Below, in pieces: positions 50,648 to 59,559 of a DNA stretch of 64,000 nucleotides. How positions within the stretch are numbered: position 1 is the stretch's first letter; every line of letters begins with the position of its first letter. Position numbers and translations under genes: made by a program. Origin of the DNA: JBPRGG01 sp051418075 (GTDB lineage Bacteria > Bacteroidota > Bacteroidia > Cytophagales > Cyclobacteriaceae); assembly GCA_051418075.1 (NCBI GenBank), contig JBPRGG010000056.1, positions 62,001-126,000 of the forward strand. The letters run 5' to 3'. The notes under the pieces are model-generated. The model ran no database searches and was not told the DNA's origin. It saw only the letters and a list, made by a program, of their open reading frames with translations.

Positions 50648-52426
50648 ATGGGAAAGGTAAAAGTAATTGTAGGTTTGGGAAGTTGTGGCATTGCCGCCGG
50701 AGCCAGGAAGGTTTATGACAAATTATTGGAATTGAAAAATTCAGAAAACCTGGATCTGGATTTGGAACAAACCAGCTGCATTGGCATGTGCTACCGGGAA
50801 CCACTGGTAGAAGTAATAGACCAGAATGGATCCTGGTTATATGGTGAAATTGACCAGCGAAAGGTAGCCAAAATAGTAAAAGAACATATTCTGGCTGGCA
50901 CCCCAGTGGAAAAACTGATCGTGCAATCTCCTCAATCTACCCAGGAAGATGATGAATTTTTTCAGGGCCAGGTGAAAATAGCTTTACGCAATTGTGGTAA
51001 AATAAATCCGGAACTGATACAGGAATATGAAGCCAGGGAAGGTTACCAGGCCATTTCAAAAATTGCACAGAATAACTGGAAACCGGAGAAAGTGATTCAG
51101 GAAGTGATTGATGCAGGTATCCGGGGACGGGGAGGGGGAGGCTTTCCTACTGGTTTGAAATGGAAATTCGCCCGTAATTATCACTCCGACCAGAAATACA
51201 TCATTTGTAATGCAGATGAAGGTGATCCGGGGGCCTTTATGGACCGCTCTATTCTGGAAGGTGATCCCCATGCAGTGATAGAAGGAATGATCATCGGTGC
51301 CTATGCCATTGGTGCAACCGAAGGCGTGATCTATTGCCGGGCCGAATATCCCCTGGCCATTAAGCGCTTGAATATTGCACTGAATCAGGCCCGGGAGAAA
51401 GGGTATTTGGGAAAATCAGTGTTTGGTATCAGAAATTTTAATTTTGATATATTCATCAAGGAAGGAGCCGGTGCTTTTGTTTGTGGAGAAGAAACTGCTT
51501 TGATTGCTTCGGTGGAAGGTGAACGGGGGATGCCCAGAAAAAGACCTCCTTTCCCGGCAGAATCAGGCCTTTGGGGTCAACCTACCAATATCAACAATGT
51601 AGAAACCTATTCCAATATTCCCTGGATCATTAATTCCGGAGGTATGGCCTATGCTGGCTATGGAACCGATAAAAGCAAAGGCACCAAAGTATTTGCCCTG
51701 ACAGGAAAAATAAAAAGAGGTGGTTTAGTAGAAGTACCTATGGGTATCACCATCAATGATATCATCTATAAACTAGGGGGAGGAATCCAGGGAGACCGTA
51801 AGTTTAAAGCGGTTCAACTGGGTGGCCCGTCGGGAGGATGTATTCCGGCTAAATTAGCCGATACCCGGGTAGACTATGATTCGGTAAATGCTACCGGTGC
51901 CATTATGGGATCTGGTGGCATGGTGGTAATGGATGAAACTACCTGCATGGTAGATATGGCCAGATTTTTCCTGGATTTCACCCAAAAAGAGTCTTGTGGT
52001 AAATGCACATTTTGCCGGATTGGTACCAAACGCATGCTGGAAATTCTCACCAGGATTACCGAAGGCAGAGGAGAGGAAGGAGACCTGGAAAAACTGGAAG
52101 AACTGGCCTACCAGGTCAAGGACAGCTCTCTATGCGGATTAGGACAAACTGCTCCCAATCCAGTCTTAACTACTTTGAAATACTTCCGGCATGAATATGA
52201 AGCACATATCAGGGATAAAAAATGTCCTGCCAAGAGTTGCAAGGAATTGCTGACCTATGAGGTAATCCAGGAGCTTTGTAATGGATGTGGCGTTTGCGCC
52301 CGAAACTGTTCCGTGGATGCTATTTTGGGAGAAAAGAAAAAAGCACATTTCATAGTTGAAGAAGACTGCATCAAATGTGGAGTATGCCTGGAAAAATGCA
52401 AATTTGACGCAGTTAAAGTTTATTAG
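50648..52426 (+). CDS. NuoF-like NADH/FMN subunit with C-terminal ferredoxins (StnB/HydB-type)
   Basis: A 592-residue subunit. Residues 1-90 are a thioredoxin-like domain with cysteines 13, 44 and 48 (GLGSCGIAAGARKV, TSCIGMCYREPLVEV; only three Cys, so cluster binding is uncertain). The NADH/FMN part has RGRGGGGFPTGLKWKFAR near 158, NADEGDPGAFMDRSILEGDP and GAFVCGEETALIASVEG. The 4Fe-4S site is ESCGKCTFCRIG near 448 with a later CGLGQ. The last 55 residues are two ferredoxin clusters (CNGCGVCARNC near 543, CIKCGVCLEKC near 573). This extended form is that of HydB/StnB bifurcating modules rather than complex I NuoF, which lacks the C-terminal ferredoxins. Confidence 0.95.
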   Translation: MGKVKVIVGLGSCGIAAGARKVYDKLLELKNSENLDLDLEQTSCIGMCYREPLVEVIDQNGSWLYGEIDQRKVAKIVKEHILAGTPVEKLIVQSPQSTQEDDEFFQGQVKIALRNCGKINPELIQEYEAREGYQAISKIAQNNWKPEKVIQEVIDAGIRGRGGGGFPTGLKWKFARNYHSDQKYIICNADEGDPGAFMDRSILEGDPHAVIEGMIIGAYAIGATEGVIYCRAEYPLAIKRLNIALNQAREKGYLGKSVFGIRNFNFDIFIKEGAGAFVCGEETALIASVEGERGMPRKRPPFPAESGLWGQPTNINNVETYSNIPWIINSGGMAYAGYGTDKSKGTKVFALTGKIKRGGLVEVPMGITINDIIYKLGGGIQGDRKFKAVQLGGPSGGCIPAKLADTRVDYDSVNATGAIMGSGGMVVMDETTCMVDMARFFLDFTQKESCGKCTFCRIGTKRMLEILTRITEGRGEEGDLEKLEELAYQVKDSSLCGLGQTAPNPVLTTLKYFRHEYEAHIRDKKCPAKSCKELLTYEVIQELCNGCGVCARNCSVDAILGEKKKAHFIVEEDCIKCGVCLEKCKFDAVKVY

Positions 52427-52443
52427 TTCGAATATCAGAGTTT

Positions 52444-55400
52444 ATGCTTATGTCTGAAATTAAATTTATATTGAACGGGAACCAGGTAACTGGCCAAACA
52501 GGTGAAACCATATTGACAGTAGCCAAAAGAAATGGATTGGAAATACCCACGCTTTGCCATGACCCAAGACTGGCTCCCTATTCTTCCTGCTATCTTTGTG
52601 TAGTAGAAGTGGAGGGTATGCGAGGGCTTCAGTCATCCTGCAGCACCCGTATCATGGAGGGCATGAGGGTAATCACTGATACTGAAAAAGTACATAAAGC
52701 CCGCAAAACGGCCCTTGACCTTTTATTAAGCAACCATTACGCTGATTGTGCAGCCCCTTGTAAACAAACCTGCCCGGCTGGAGTGGATGTCCAGGGATAC
52801 ATTTCCCTGATAGAAAAGGGGATGTTTAATGAAGCCATTGGATTGATCAAAGAAGTAAATCCATTGCCAGCCATTTGCGGCAGGGTTTGTGTCAGACCCT
52901 GTGAAGTAGCTTGCCGGCGAAATCTGCTGGGAGAAGGCACAGGCGTTGGAGTAGATTACCTCAAAAGATTTGCCGCCGATTATGATTTGAATTCTTCCCA
53001 GAGATTCAAGCCTTCCATTAAAAGCAATACCGGAAAAAAAGTAGCAGTGGTAGGGGCCGGACCAGGTGGTTTATCAGCGGCTTATTTTCTCAGAAGGGAA
53101 GGACATACAGTGGATCTTTATGAAGCCAATCCCAAAGCAGGTGGAATGCTGCGATATGGTATACCTGAATACCGGCTGCCCAATGATGTCCTGCAAAAAG
53201 AGATAGATGCCATTCTTGAATTAGGTGTAGATATATATTTTCACCAAAGATTAGGGGCAAACCTCAAGTATAAAGAGATTCAACAGAAATATGATGCCCT
53301 TGTTTTAACCATTGGATCACAAATGGGCACCAAGGTAGGATGTGAAGGTGATGATGCCCATAATGTTTTAGCTGGTATTGATTTTCTGCGTAACCTGGAA
53401 ATGACCGGTCAAAAAATTGACTTTAGTGGTAAAAAAGTAGCTGTAGTGGGTGGAGGTAATACTGCCATGGATTGCTGCCGAACTGCAGTAAGATGTGGAG
53501 CAGAAAAAGTCTACATCATTTACAGACGTACAGAAAAGGAAATGCCAGCTAATCCAATTGAAATACATGAGTCCAAAGTAGAAGGAGTGGAATACCTGTT
53601 TCTGACAAATCCTACCAAAATCAATAAAGATATCAATGGAAATTTGCGCTCCATGACCTGTATTAAGATGGAACTGGGAGAACCTGATGCATCCGGCCGA
53701 AGAAGACCTGTACCGGTTGAAGGTTCTGAGTTTGAACTGGAGCTGGATTATGTGCTGGCTGCCATCGGTCAAAAAACTCAGGTGGATTTCATGGATGAAG
53801 TCAATCAGTTCAGTCAGGGAGAAAAATTACGGATCAACAAGTGGGGCAATTTAGATGCTGATCCTCAAACCCTTCAGACCGGAGTTAAGTCAATTTTTGC
53901 TGCCGGTGATAGTGTAACTGGTCCAGCTACCCTGATAGAAGCCGTGGCCCAGGCTAAAAAAGCAGCTATAAGTTGTCATCAATACCTGGCCGGACTAACT
54001 GTAAAGCCTCAAAAAAAGGAGTTTCTGAGCCGCAGGGAAAATTTCAAGGAGCAGGTAGCTGAAGATTATTCCTGCAAGTTTGAAAATCAGTTGCGACAGG
54101 AAATGCCGGTGCTTGATCCGGTATATCGTCAGAATTTTGAAGAGGTGGAATTGGGTTATAAGGATGAAGAAACGGCCAAATTGGAATCTCAACGTTGTCT
54201 GGAGTGTGGTTGTGTTTCCTTTTTTGATTGTGACTTGAAAAAGTATGCCACCGAATATGGAGTGGAACAAGAAAAATACGATGGTGCCTATAATGAATTC
54301 AAACAGGATTTTTCACATCCATTCATAGAAATTGATAACAACAAATGCATACTCTGCTCACGCTGTATCAGGATCTGTCATGAAGTAGTGGGAGCAGATG
54401 CCCTGGGATTAGTAAACCGGGGATTTGATACCTATGTAGCTCCCAGCCTGGGTCAAAACCTGAGCCAAACCACCTGTGAATCCTGTGGCCTGTGCATATC
54501 CACCTGCCCTACCGGGGCTATTACCGAAAATTTTCCATTTAAGCCTGGCCCGGTAGAGTCAAGCCAGGCAAATACCATTTGCAATTATTGCTCGGTTGGT
54601 TGCAGCATCACCCTGCATCAGAAAAATGGGTTCATTTTTCAAACATCTGGCAAACCTGGCCAGGTCAACACTGATGGAAACTTGTGTCGCCTACCCAAAT
54701 TCGGATACCATTATCTGAATATGAGTGCCAGCAGAATTACCAAACCCCTGTTGAAGAAAAATGGAAAATTTGTCGAGATCTCTTATCAGGAAGCTTACCA
54801 GCTCATGGCGGATCAGATAAGGTCAGTTCTTCCTGATCAAAATGCTTTCTTTGCCGGAGCCCGGCTGACCCATGAAGAAATGTACCTGATCCAGAAATTG
54901 GCCAGGGCAGGTGTCAAAACCAATAATGTTTCCAGTTTTCACTATCTAGGCCGGGGAAAAGGATACCGACTGAATGCAGCCTATAATATTCAGCTGGACC
55001 AGATAGAGCAGGTTGACCAGGTGACTTTTGTGGGTTCGGAGATCAACCAGGAAAATGCCGTGGCTGGATTTATGATCCAGAAAAACAAATTTGAGCGGGA
55101 CATCCCATTGTGGCAGGTGAGTACCAAAGACTATTCTTCCATTCAACATAAAGTTGACCAGTCCTGGCAGATCGCCTCCTATTACTATTTTGTCAAAGCT
55201 TTGAATTATTTCTATATCAGTAATGATGTTTTTGCTCGGGCTAATTTTGAAGCTGAGGCTGATGAATACCAGGAATATAAAGATGAATTGTTGTCTTACA
55301 ATTATGCCGAACTAGTTCAACAATCCGGACTCTCCAGCCTGGCACTGGAAAATTTTGCTCTTAAATTGGTGAAATATGACAACCCCCTGCTGGTTTTCAG

Positions 55401-56142
55401 TGAAATTGCCGTTTCATCCAATTGCAGTCAGGAATTGCATAACCTGCATCTGTTATCGGGAGGAAAAATAAAACTACTGGGGCTAAAAGAAAAAAACAAC
55501 GCCCAGGGCATTTTTGAAATGGGCATTGAACCCATGCGTGGTATCATGGGACAATCCATTGATGCACGCAATTACCTGAATAAAATCAGAAAAGCCTGGA
55601 ATATCGATGATCTGCCAGTTACCATCAATACTTCCCTCAGAAACTTATTGGATAAAGGATTATTGAATAACCTGTTTATCTTTGGGGAAGATCCTTTGGG
55701 AACAGCTATCGAACCACAAATGGTATCCAAATGGATGGAACAGGCTAAATTTATTGTTGTTTGTGATTATTTTAAAACAGAAACAGCCAAACAGGCAGAC
55801 CTGTTATTACCTGCTTCTTTTCCCCAGGAATCCGGTGGTACCTATTCCAATACCTCGGGAGTTAACCAGTCTTTTCCGCCAGTACTCAAAACCCGGCTGA
55901 AAAAACCCACGTACAAATTGCTGATTGAGTTTATGGAGCATTTTGAATTAAATGGCTTGGCTCAACTGGATGATATACGGAATGAAATAGAGCAATTGAA
56001 ACCTAACAAATCTAATGAAAACAGATTTTTTGTCAGCACAGAAAAAGATGACTTTCAAAGGAACTTCGATCAGGGATGTGATAATTTAAATAAGACATTC
56101 GAGGAGTTTTTTAACAACCAGTTTAAGAACAACCTTTATTAA
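52444..56142 (+). CDS. GltD-NuoG-molybdopterin-fold fusion subunit (StnC-like transhydrogenase subunit)
   Basis: A 1232-residue multi-domain electron carrier. Order: 2Fe-2S domain 1-90 (Cys38, 49, 52, 66); linking segment with NHYADCAAPCKQTC; GltD/NfnB-like module about 110-560 with CGRVCVRPCEVACRR, FAD loop VAVVGAGPGGLSAAYFLR near 199, EYRLPNDVLQKEI and NADPH loop VAVVGGGNTAMDCCR near 330; CLECGC near 586; two ferredoxin sites (CILCSRCIRIC 635, CESCGLCISTC 678); molybdopterin-oxidoreductase fold from 713 (CNYCSVGC plus a later Cys near 748) to the end. The loop that carries Cys/Sec in formate dehydrogenases reads NNVSSFHYLGRGKGY, without the Cys/Sec-His pair, so formate oxidation is unlikely. 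Taken with the two upstream genes it resembles StnABC of Sporomusa. Start may be Met1 or Met3. Confidence 0.92.
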   Translation: MLMSEIKFILNGNQVTGQTGETILTVAKRNGLEIPTLCHDPRLAPYSSCYLCVVEVEGMRGLQSSCSTRIMEGMRVITDTEKVHKARKTALDLLLSNHYADCAAPCKQTCPAGVDVQGYISLIEKGMFNEAIGLIKEVNPLPAICGRVCVRPCEVACRRNLLGEGTGVGVDYLKRFAADYDLNSSQRFKPSIKSNTGKKVAVVGAGPGGLSAAYFLRREGHTVDLYEANPKAGGMLRYGIPEYRLPNDVLQKEIDAILELGVDIYFHQRLGANLKYKEIQQKYDALVLTIGSQMGTKVGCEGDDAHNVLAGIDFLRNLEMTGQKIDFSGKKVAVVGGGNTAMDCCRTAVRCGAEKVYIIYRRTEKEMPANPIEIHESKVEGVEYLFLTNPTKINKDINGNLRSMTCIKMELGEPDASGRRRPVPVEGSEFELELDYVLAAIGQKTQVDFMDEVNQFSQGEKLRINKWGNLDADPQTLQTGVKSIFAAGDSVTGPATLIEAVAQAKKAAISCHQYLAGLTVKPQKKEFLSRRENFKEQVAEDYSCKFENQLRQEMPVLDPVYRQNFEEVELGYKDEETAKLESQRCLECGCVSFFDCDLKKYATEYGVEQEKYDGAYNEFKQDFSHPFIEIDNNKCILCSRCIRICHEVVGADALGLVNRGFDTYVAPSLGQNLSQTTCESCGLCISTCPTGAITENFPFKPGPVESSQANTICNYCSVGCSITLHQKNGFIFQTSGKPGQVNTDGNLCRLPKFGYHYLNMSASRITKPLLKKNGKFVEISYQEAYQLMADQIRSVLPDQNAFFAGARLTHEEMYLIQKLARAGVKTNNVSSFHYLGRGKGYRLNAAYNIQLDQIEQVDQVTFVGSEINQENAVAGFMIQKNKFERDIPLWQVSTKDYSSIQHKVDQSWQIASYYYFVKALNYFYISNDVFARANFEAEADEYQEYKDELLSYNYAELVQQSGLSSLALENFALKLVKYDNPLLVFSEIAVSSNCSQELHNLHLLSGGKIKLLGLKEKNNAQGIFEMGIEPMRGIMGQSIDARNYLNKIRKAWNIDDLPVTINTSLRNLLDKGLLNNLFIFGEDPLGTAIEPQMVSKWMEQAKFIVVCDYFKTETAKQADLLLPASFPQESGGTYSNTSGVNQSFPPVLKTRLKKPTYKLLIEFMEHFELNGLAQLDDIRNEIEQLKPNKSNENRFFVSTEKDDFQRNFDQGCDNLNKTFEEFFNNQFKNNLY

Positions 56143-56180
56143 AATATTACCTGATCAACTTAGCTTTTACAATGTAACTA

Positions 56181-56224
56181 AAAGGCCTTGGCCAACAAAA
56201 GTTCTTTGGTCAGGGGGCTTTTTT
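56181..56224 (+). terminator. Probable terminator of the NuoE-F-G-like operon
   Basis: AAAGGCCTTGGCCAA (56181-56195) can pair imperfectly with TTTGGTCAGGGGGCTTT downstream and is followed by a T run. It stands 40 nt after the stop of the large subunit. Confidence 0.65.
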
Positions 56225-56387
56225 GGCTGGGTACTGACCTTATATTGATTCAAAAATATCTGTATTTGCCTGATAAACTTACCTGATTCACCTTGTGGGT
56301 TAACAATTATATAACATTTACTAACTTAACCACTCATCCAGAAATTATAATTTTGCCTTCACAAATGATTTATGCTATAGCAACCAT

Positions 56388-58193
56388 ATGAAAATCGCCT
56401 ACAACAGCATAAGAGCTCAATTGATGTTAAGTTTTTTAACATTAACTATCATATTTGTCCTTGCTGCTATTTTTTCTATTTTTTTAAACTCAACAGCCAA
56501 CAAGATCCGGAATTTCAGAGCTACTTTATCCAATATACATTTCCAAAGTAATCAACTATTTAATGCTGAAACCACCTTCCTGTTAATGGAGGGAAATGAT
56601 ATTAATTTCCATTTGAAAGGCTCCTGTCCATTGATCATATTACGGGAAGATAAAATGCTTCAGGTAACCCATTCACTGGAGCAAATCCTGACCAACGAGG
56701 CTATCAGCTCCTTTGAAAATTCCAACGAATTGAAAACGGTGCATGTTGCACTCCTTCAGCATCAGTTGCTTTTCAGAAAACTATTAAATCAAATTAAAGA
56801 AAGGGGGTTTAAAGACTATGGTCTGGAAGGAAATATGCGTAACCAAATCCATCAATTGGAGTACCAGCCGGGTCTGTTATCTCAATCTGACATCCTTACC
56901 CTAAGAAGACATGAAAAAGACTTTCTGCTCAGAGATGATTCGATCTATGTAGCTAATTTAAATCAATTGGGTAAACAAATGCTTGAAAAACTGAACCAGG
57001 AGCCTGATGCTTCTAAAAATCAAATAAATTGGCTTAAGTCTTACCTGAAAAAATTTAACCACCTGGTACAGCTGAAATCTCAAATTGGCATTTATGGTAG
57101 AAATGGGCTTATGTTACAATTACAAAGATCCACAGAGCATATTCAGACTGACCTGGAGAAGCTATTATTGTCCGCCAAAAATAAAGAGGACCATTTACTG
57201 GCCCAGATAAATTATGCCTTTTATGCTACGATAATAGCTTTTATTGGACTGGGAATATGGCTCAGTTATATGCTGGCTAAAAAAAGATCCAATCCCATCA
57301 AAAAGCTTCAGCAAGCTATCAAGAATATAAAAACCAACAGGCAGCTTTCAGCCATTCAGGTGGATTTTAATAATGCCTCACTGGAACTGAAAGATCTGCT
57401 GGAGGCGTTTAATCAACTATTGGCCAAGGTGAACCGGCAAATGAATGAGATAGAAGAAAAAACCACCACATTGGAAATGCAAAATATAGAACTGGTAAAA
57501 GTGAATGAAGAATTGGATCGATTTGTCTACAGTGTATCACATGATCTCCGAGCTCCACTGGCATCACTGCTGGGCCTGATCAATATAAGTAAAAATGAGA
57601 AAAAGTTAAAAAACATATACTTTAACCTGGAACTGAAAGAAAGAAGTGTGAAAAAACTGGATGGTTTTATTCATGATATCCTGGCCCTTTCCAGAAATTC
57701 CCGGTTGAATGTACAAAAAGAATGTATTGATTTACCTGTACTTTTAGAAGAGATATTTGAAAATCAAAAATTCTCCGAAATTGACCTCCACATAATGAAG
57801 AATATTGAAATATTCCAGGAAGTTCCTTTCTATTCAGATCTTCAACGGATTCAGATTATTCTGAATAACCTGATTTCAAATGCCATTCGCTATCAGGACA
57901 CCAGAAAAACAAATTCTTATATCAAAATAAGTATATCTGTTTATGATGATCATGCCTTGCTGGAAATATCAGACAATGGTATTGGTATTCATCAAGAATA
58001 TCTTTCTCGAATATTTGATATGTTCTTCCGGGCCACAGACCATAAAGTAGGTTCTGGTTTAGGCTTGTATATTACACGCGAAACTTTAAAAAAGCTGAAT
58101 GGCCAGATCAATGTTCATTCAGTTTTTGGACAGGGAACCACCTTTAATCTAAAGATTCCCAATATTTTTTCGGAACATCTTGTTCTAGCCTAA
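56388..58193 (+). CDS. Membrane sensor histidine kinase
   Basis: A 601-residue kinase with two membrane helices (about 12-32 and 275-295) flanking a helical sensor domain of about 240 residues (methyl-accepting-like four-helix-bundle style; YQPGLLSQSDILTLRRHEKDF). A HAMP-like linker and a coiled coil (340-370) lead to YSVSHDLRAPLASLLGLI with His near 385, FIHDILALSRNSR, NNLISNAIRYQD, ISDNGIGIHQEY and GSGLGLYITRETL. The kinase core is close to that of the five-PAS kinase at 35937-38846, so they are probably paralogues with exchanged sensors. No response regulator is adjacent; the partner is unknown. Confidence 0.92.
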   Translation: MKIAYNSIRAQLMLSFLTLTIIFVLAAIFSIFLNSTANKIRNFRATLSNIHFQSNQLFNAETTFLLMEGNDINFHLKGSCPLIILREDKMLQVTHSLEQILTNEAISSFENSNELKTVHVALLQHQLLFRKLLNQIKERGFKDYGLEGNMRNQIHQLEYQPGLLSQSDILTLRRHEKDFLLRDDSIYVANLNQLGKQMLEKLNQEPDASKNQINWLKSYLKKFNHLVQLKSQIGIYGRNGLMLQLQRSTEHIQTDLEKLLLSAKNKEDHLLAQINYAFYATIIAFIGLGIWLSYMLAKKRSNPIKKLQQAIKNIKTNRQLSAIQVDFNNASLELKDLLEAFNQLLAKVNRQMNEIEEKTTTLEMQNIELVKVNEELDRFVYSVSHDLRAPLASLLGLINISKNEKKLKNIYFNLELKERSVKKLDGFIHDILALSRNSRLNVQKECIDLPVLLEEIFENQKFSEIDLHIMKNIEIFQEVPFYSDLQRIQIILNNLISNAIRYQDTRKTNSYIKISISVYDDHALLEISDNGIGIHQEYLSRIFDMFFRATDHKVGSGLGLYITRETLKKLNGQINVHSVFGQGTTFNLKIPNIFSEHLVLA

Positions 58194-58213
58194 ATCCAAA
58201 TTCAGATGAATAA

Positions 58214-58663
58214 ATGACCCCGTCTATGAAAAAGCTACTTTTTATTTGTACCGGAAATTATTACCGCAGCCGCTATGCCGAATATCTTTTTAATCATCTG
58301 GCCAGTCAAGCTCAATTAGATTGGATCTCCTTTTCCCGGGGAACTGAAGCAGATCAATGCCGCAATGAAGGCCCTCTGTCGATACACACCCAAAAAGCTT
58401 TATCCCTTAAAGACCTACCGATCCCTCAGCCCTTACCTTATCCGGTGCAATTAAAAGCACCTGACCTACAACAGGCAAACCTGATCGTAGCCCTGAAACA
58501 AGCAGAACACCAGCCTTATATTCAGCTTCATTATCCTCATTATGATAACAAGATTATTTACTGGCAGGTACATGATGTAGAAATAGATCATCCTGATAAA
58601 GCCCTGGCTGAGGTAGACCAGTTGGTGAATGACCTGGTGAAAACATTGAAAATGTCAGTTTAA
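58214..58663 (+). CDS. Low-molecular-weight phosphatase-like protein
   Basis: A 149-residue protein of the LMW protein-tyrosine phosphatase/arsenate-reductase fold. The active-site loop is FICTGNYYRSRYAEYLFNHL near 10-29 with CX5R as CTGNYYR, and the central part (WISFSRGTEAD, LPIPQPLPYP) fits the family. The usual general-acid Asp region is replaced by YWQVHDVEIDHP, which may supply it. It removes phosphate from tyrosine or small molecules or reduces arsenate; which is not decidable. Its stop overlaps the cdaA stop by 4 nt (convergent). Confidence 0.85.
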   Translation: MTPSMKKLLFICTGNYYRSRYAEYLFNHLASQAQLDWISFSRGTEADQCRNEGPLSIHTQKALSLKDLPIPQPLPYPVQLKAPDLQQANLIVALKQAEHQPYIQLHYPHYDNKIIYWQVHDVEIDHPDKALAEVDQLVNDLVKTLKMSV

Positions 58664-59559
58664 GGAGTAGCTTTCGCCTCTTTTTCCTTTTCCTTGTCCT
58701 TGTCCTTATCTTTCTTGATTTCCTCTTTAATGATACTCTCCATCACAGATTCTTCCTCCTCCGAATCTTCATAGAGGTATTCATTGATCTTTTTCCTGAT
58801 TTCCTGGGTAGACAAATTATGGGATATAAGACCATTTCTTACTACTGACATTTCTCCGGTTTCTTCAGAAACCACCAGGATCAGGGTATCAGTGGCTTCA
58901 GACATACCTATGGCGGCTCGGTGACGCAAGCCAAACTGAGCTGGTAAATTGTCTCTTTCACTTACCGGTAATATACAACGTGCTGCTTTGATCCTGCCAT
59001 TGTAAATAATTACAGCGCCATCATGCAAGGGACTATTTTTATTGAAAATGGCCAACAGTAGCCTTTTAGAAGTGACTGCATCAATACTGTCTCCTGACTC
59101 CGCATAAAACTTTAACTCAGAACTTTTAGAAAATACGATCAGGGCTCCGGTATTGGAACCGCCCAAAGTTTTAGCTGCTTCAATGATCGGGGTAATATTA
59201 AAATCCTGACTGGATGAACTTTTGCGCCAGGGGAATTTCTTAAACAAATTTTCCCGGTCAAAAATGGTGGTTTTTCCGATCAGCAATAAAAACTTACGGA
59301 TTTCCTGCTGAAATAATATGATCACTGCCAGCACACCAACACCCATAAACTGTCCTAGTATAGCTGTAAGCAACTCCATCTCCATGGCTTTTACTACCAG
59401 GAAGATCAAATACAAGGAAAGAAAGCCCAGAAAAACTTTCACAGCCACACTTCCCTTCATCAGCTTATATACCTGATAAAGTAAAAAGCTCACCAAAGAG
59501 ATGTCAATAAAGTCTACTAACCTTATTTCTAAAAACCCTATATTAAATAATAAAATCAA
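58660..59559 (-). CDS. cdaA: Diadenylate cyclase, CdaA type
   Basis: A 299-residue membrane enzyme that makes cyclic di-AMP from two ATP. Three N-terminal helices (about 15-35, 38-58, 62-85) precede the DAC domain (110-240): GALIVFSKSSEL, SPLHDGAVIIYNGRIKAARCILP with the DGA motif, and GLRHRAAIGMSEATD with the RHR motif. The C-terminal 35 residues are highly charged (IKEEIKKDKDKDKEKEKEAK) and probably disordered. The start overlaps the folP stop by 4 nt, so folP-cdaA is an operon, as in other Bacteroidota. No CdaR or GlmM gene lies here. c-di-AMP signalling usually concerns potassium and cell-wall balance. Confidence 0.96.
   Translation of the reverse strand: MILLFNIGFLEIRLVDFIDISLVSFLLYQVYKLMKGSVAVKVFLGFLSLYLIFLVVKAMEMELLTAILGQFMGVGVLAVIILFQQEIRKFLLLIGKTTIFDRENLFKKFPWRKSSSSQDFNITPIIEAAKTLGGSNTGALIVFSKSSELKFYAESGDSIDAVTSKRLLLAIFNKNSPLHDGAVIIYNGRIKAARCILPVSERDNLPAQFGLRHRAAIGMSEATDTLILVVSEETGEMSVVRNGLISHNLSTQEIRKKINEYLYEDSEEEESVMESIIKEEIKKDKDKDKEKEKEAKATP

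Noticed and set aside
52444..56142. Formate dehydrogenase alpha subunit for the large subunit
   Set aside because: The fold fits, but the catalytic Cys/Sec-His segment is absent and a full GltD module is fused, which fits a transhydrogenase better.
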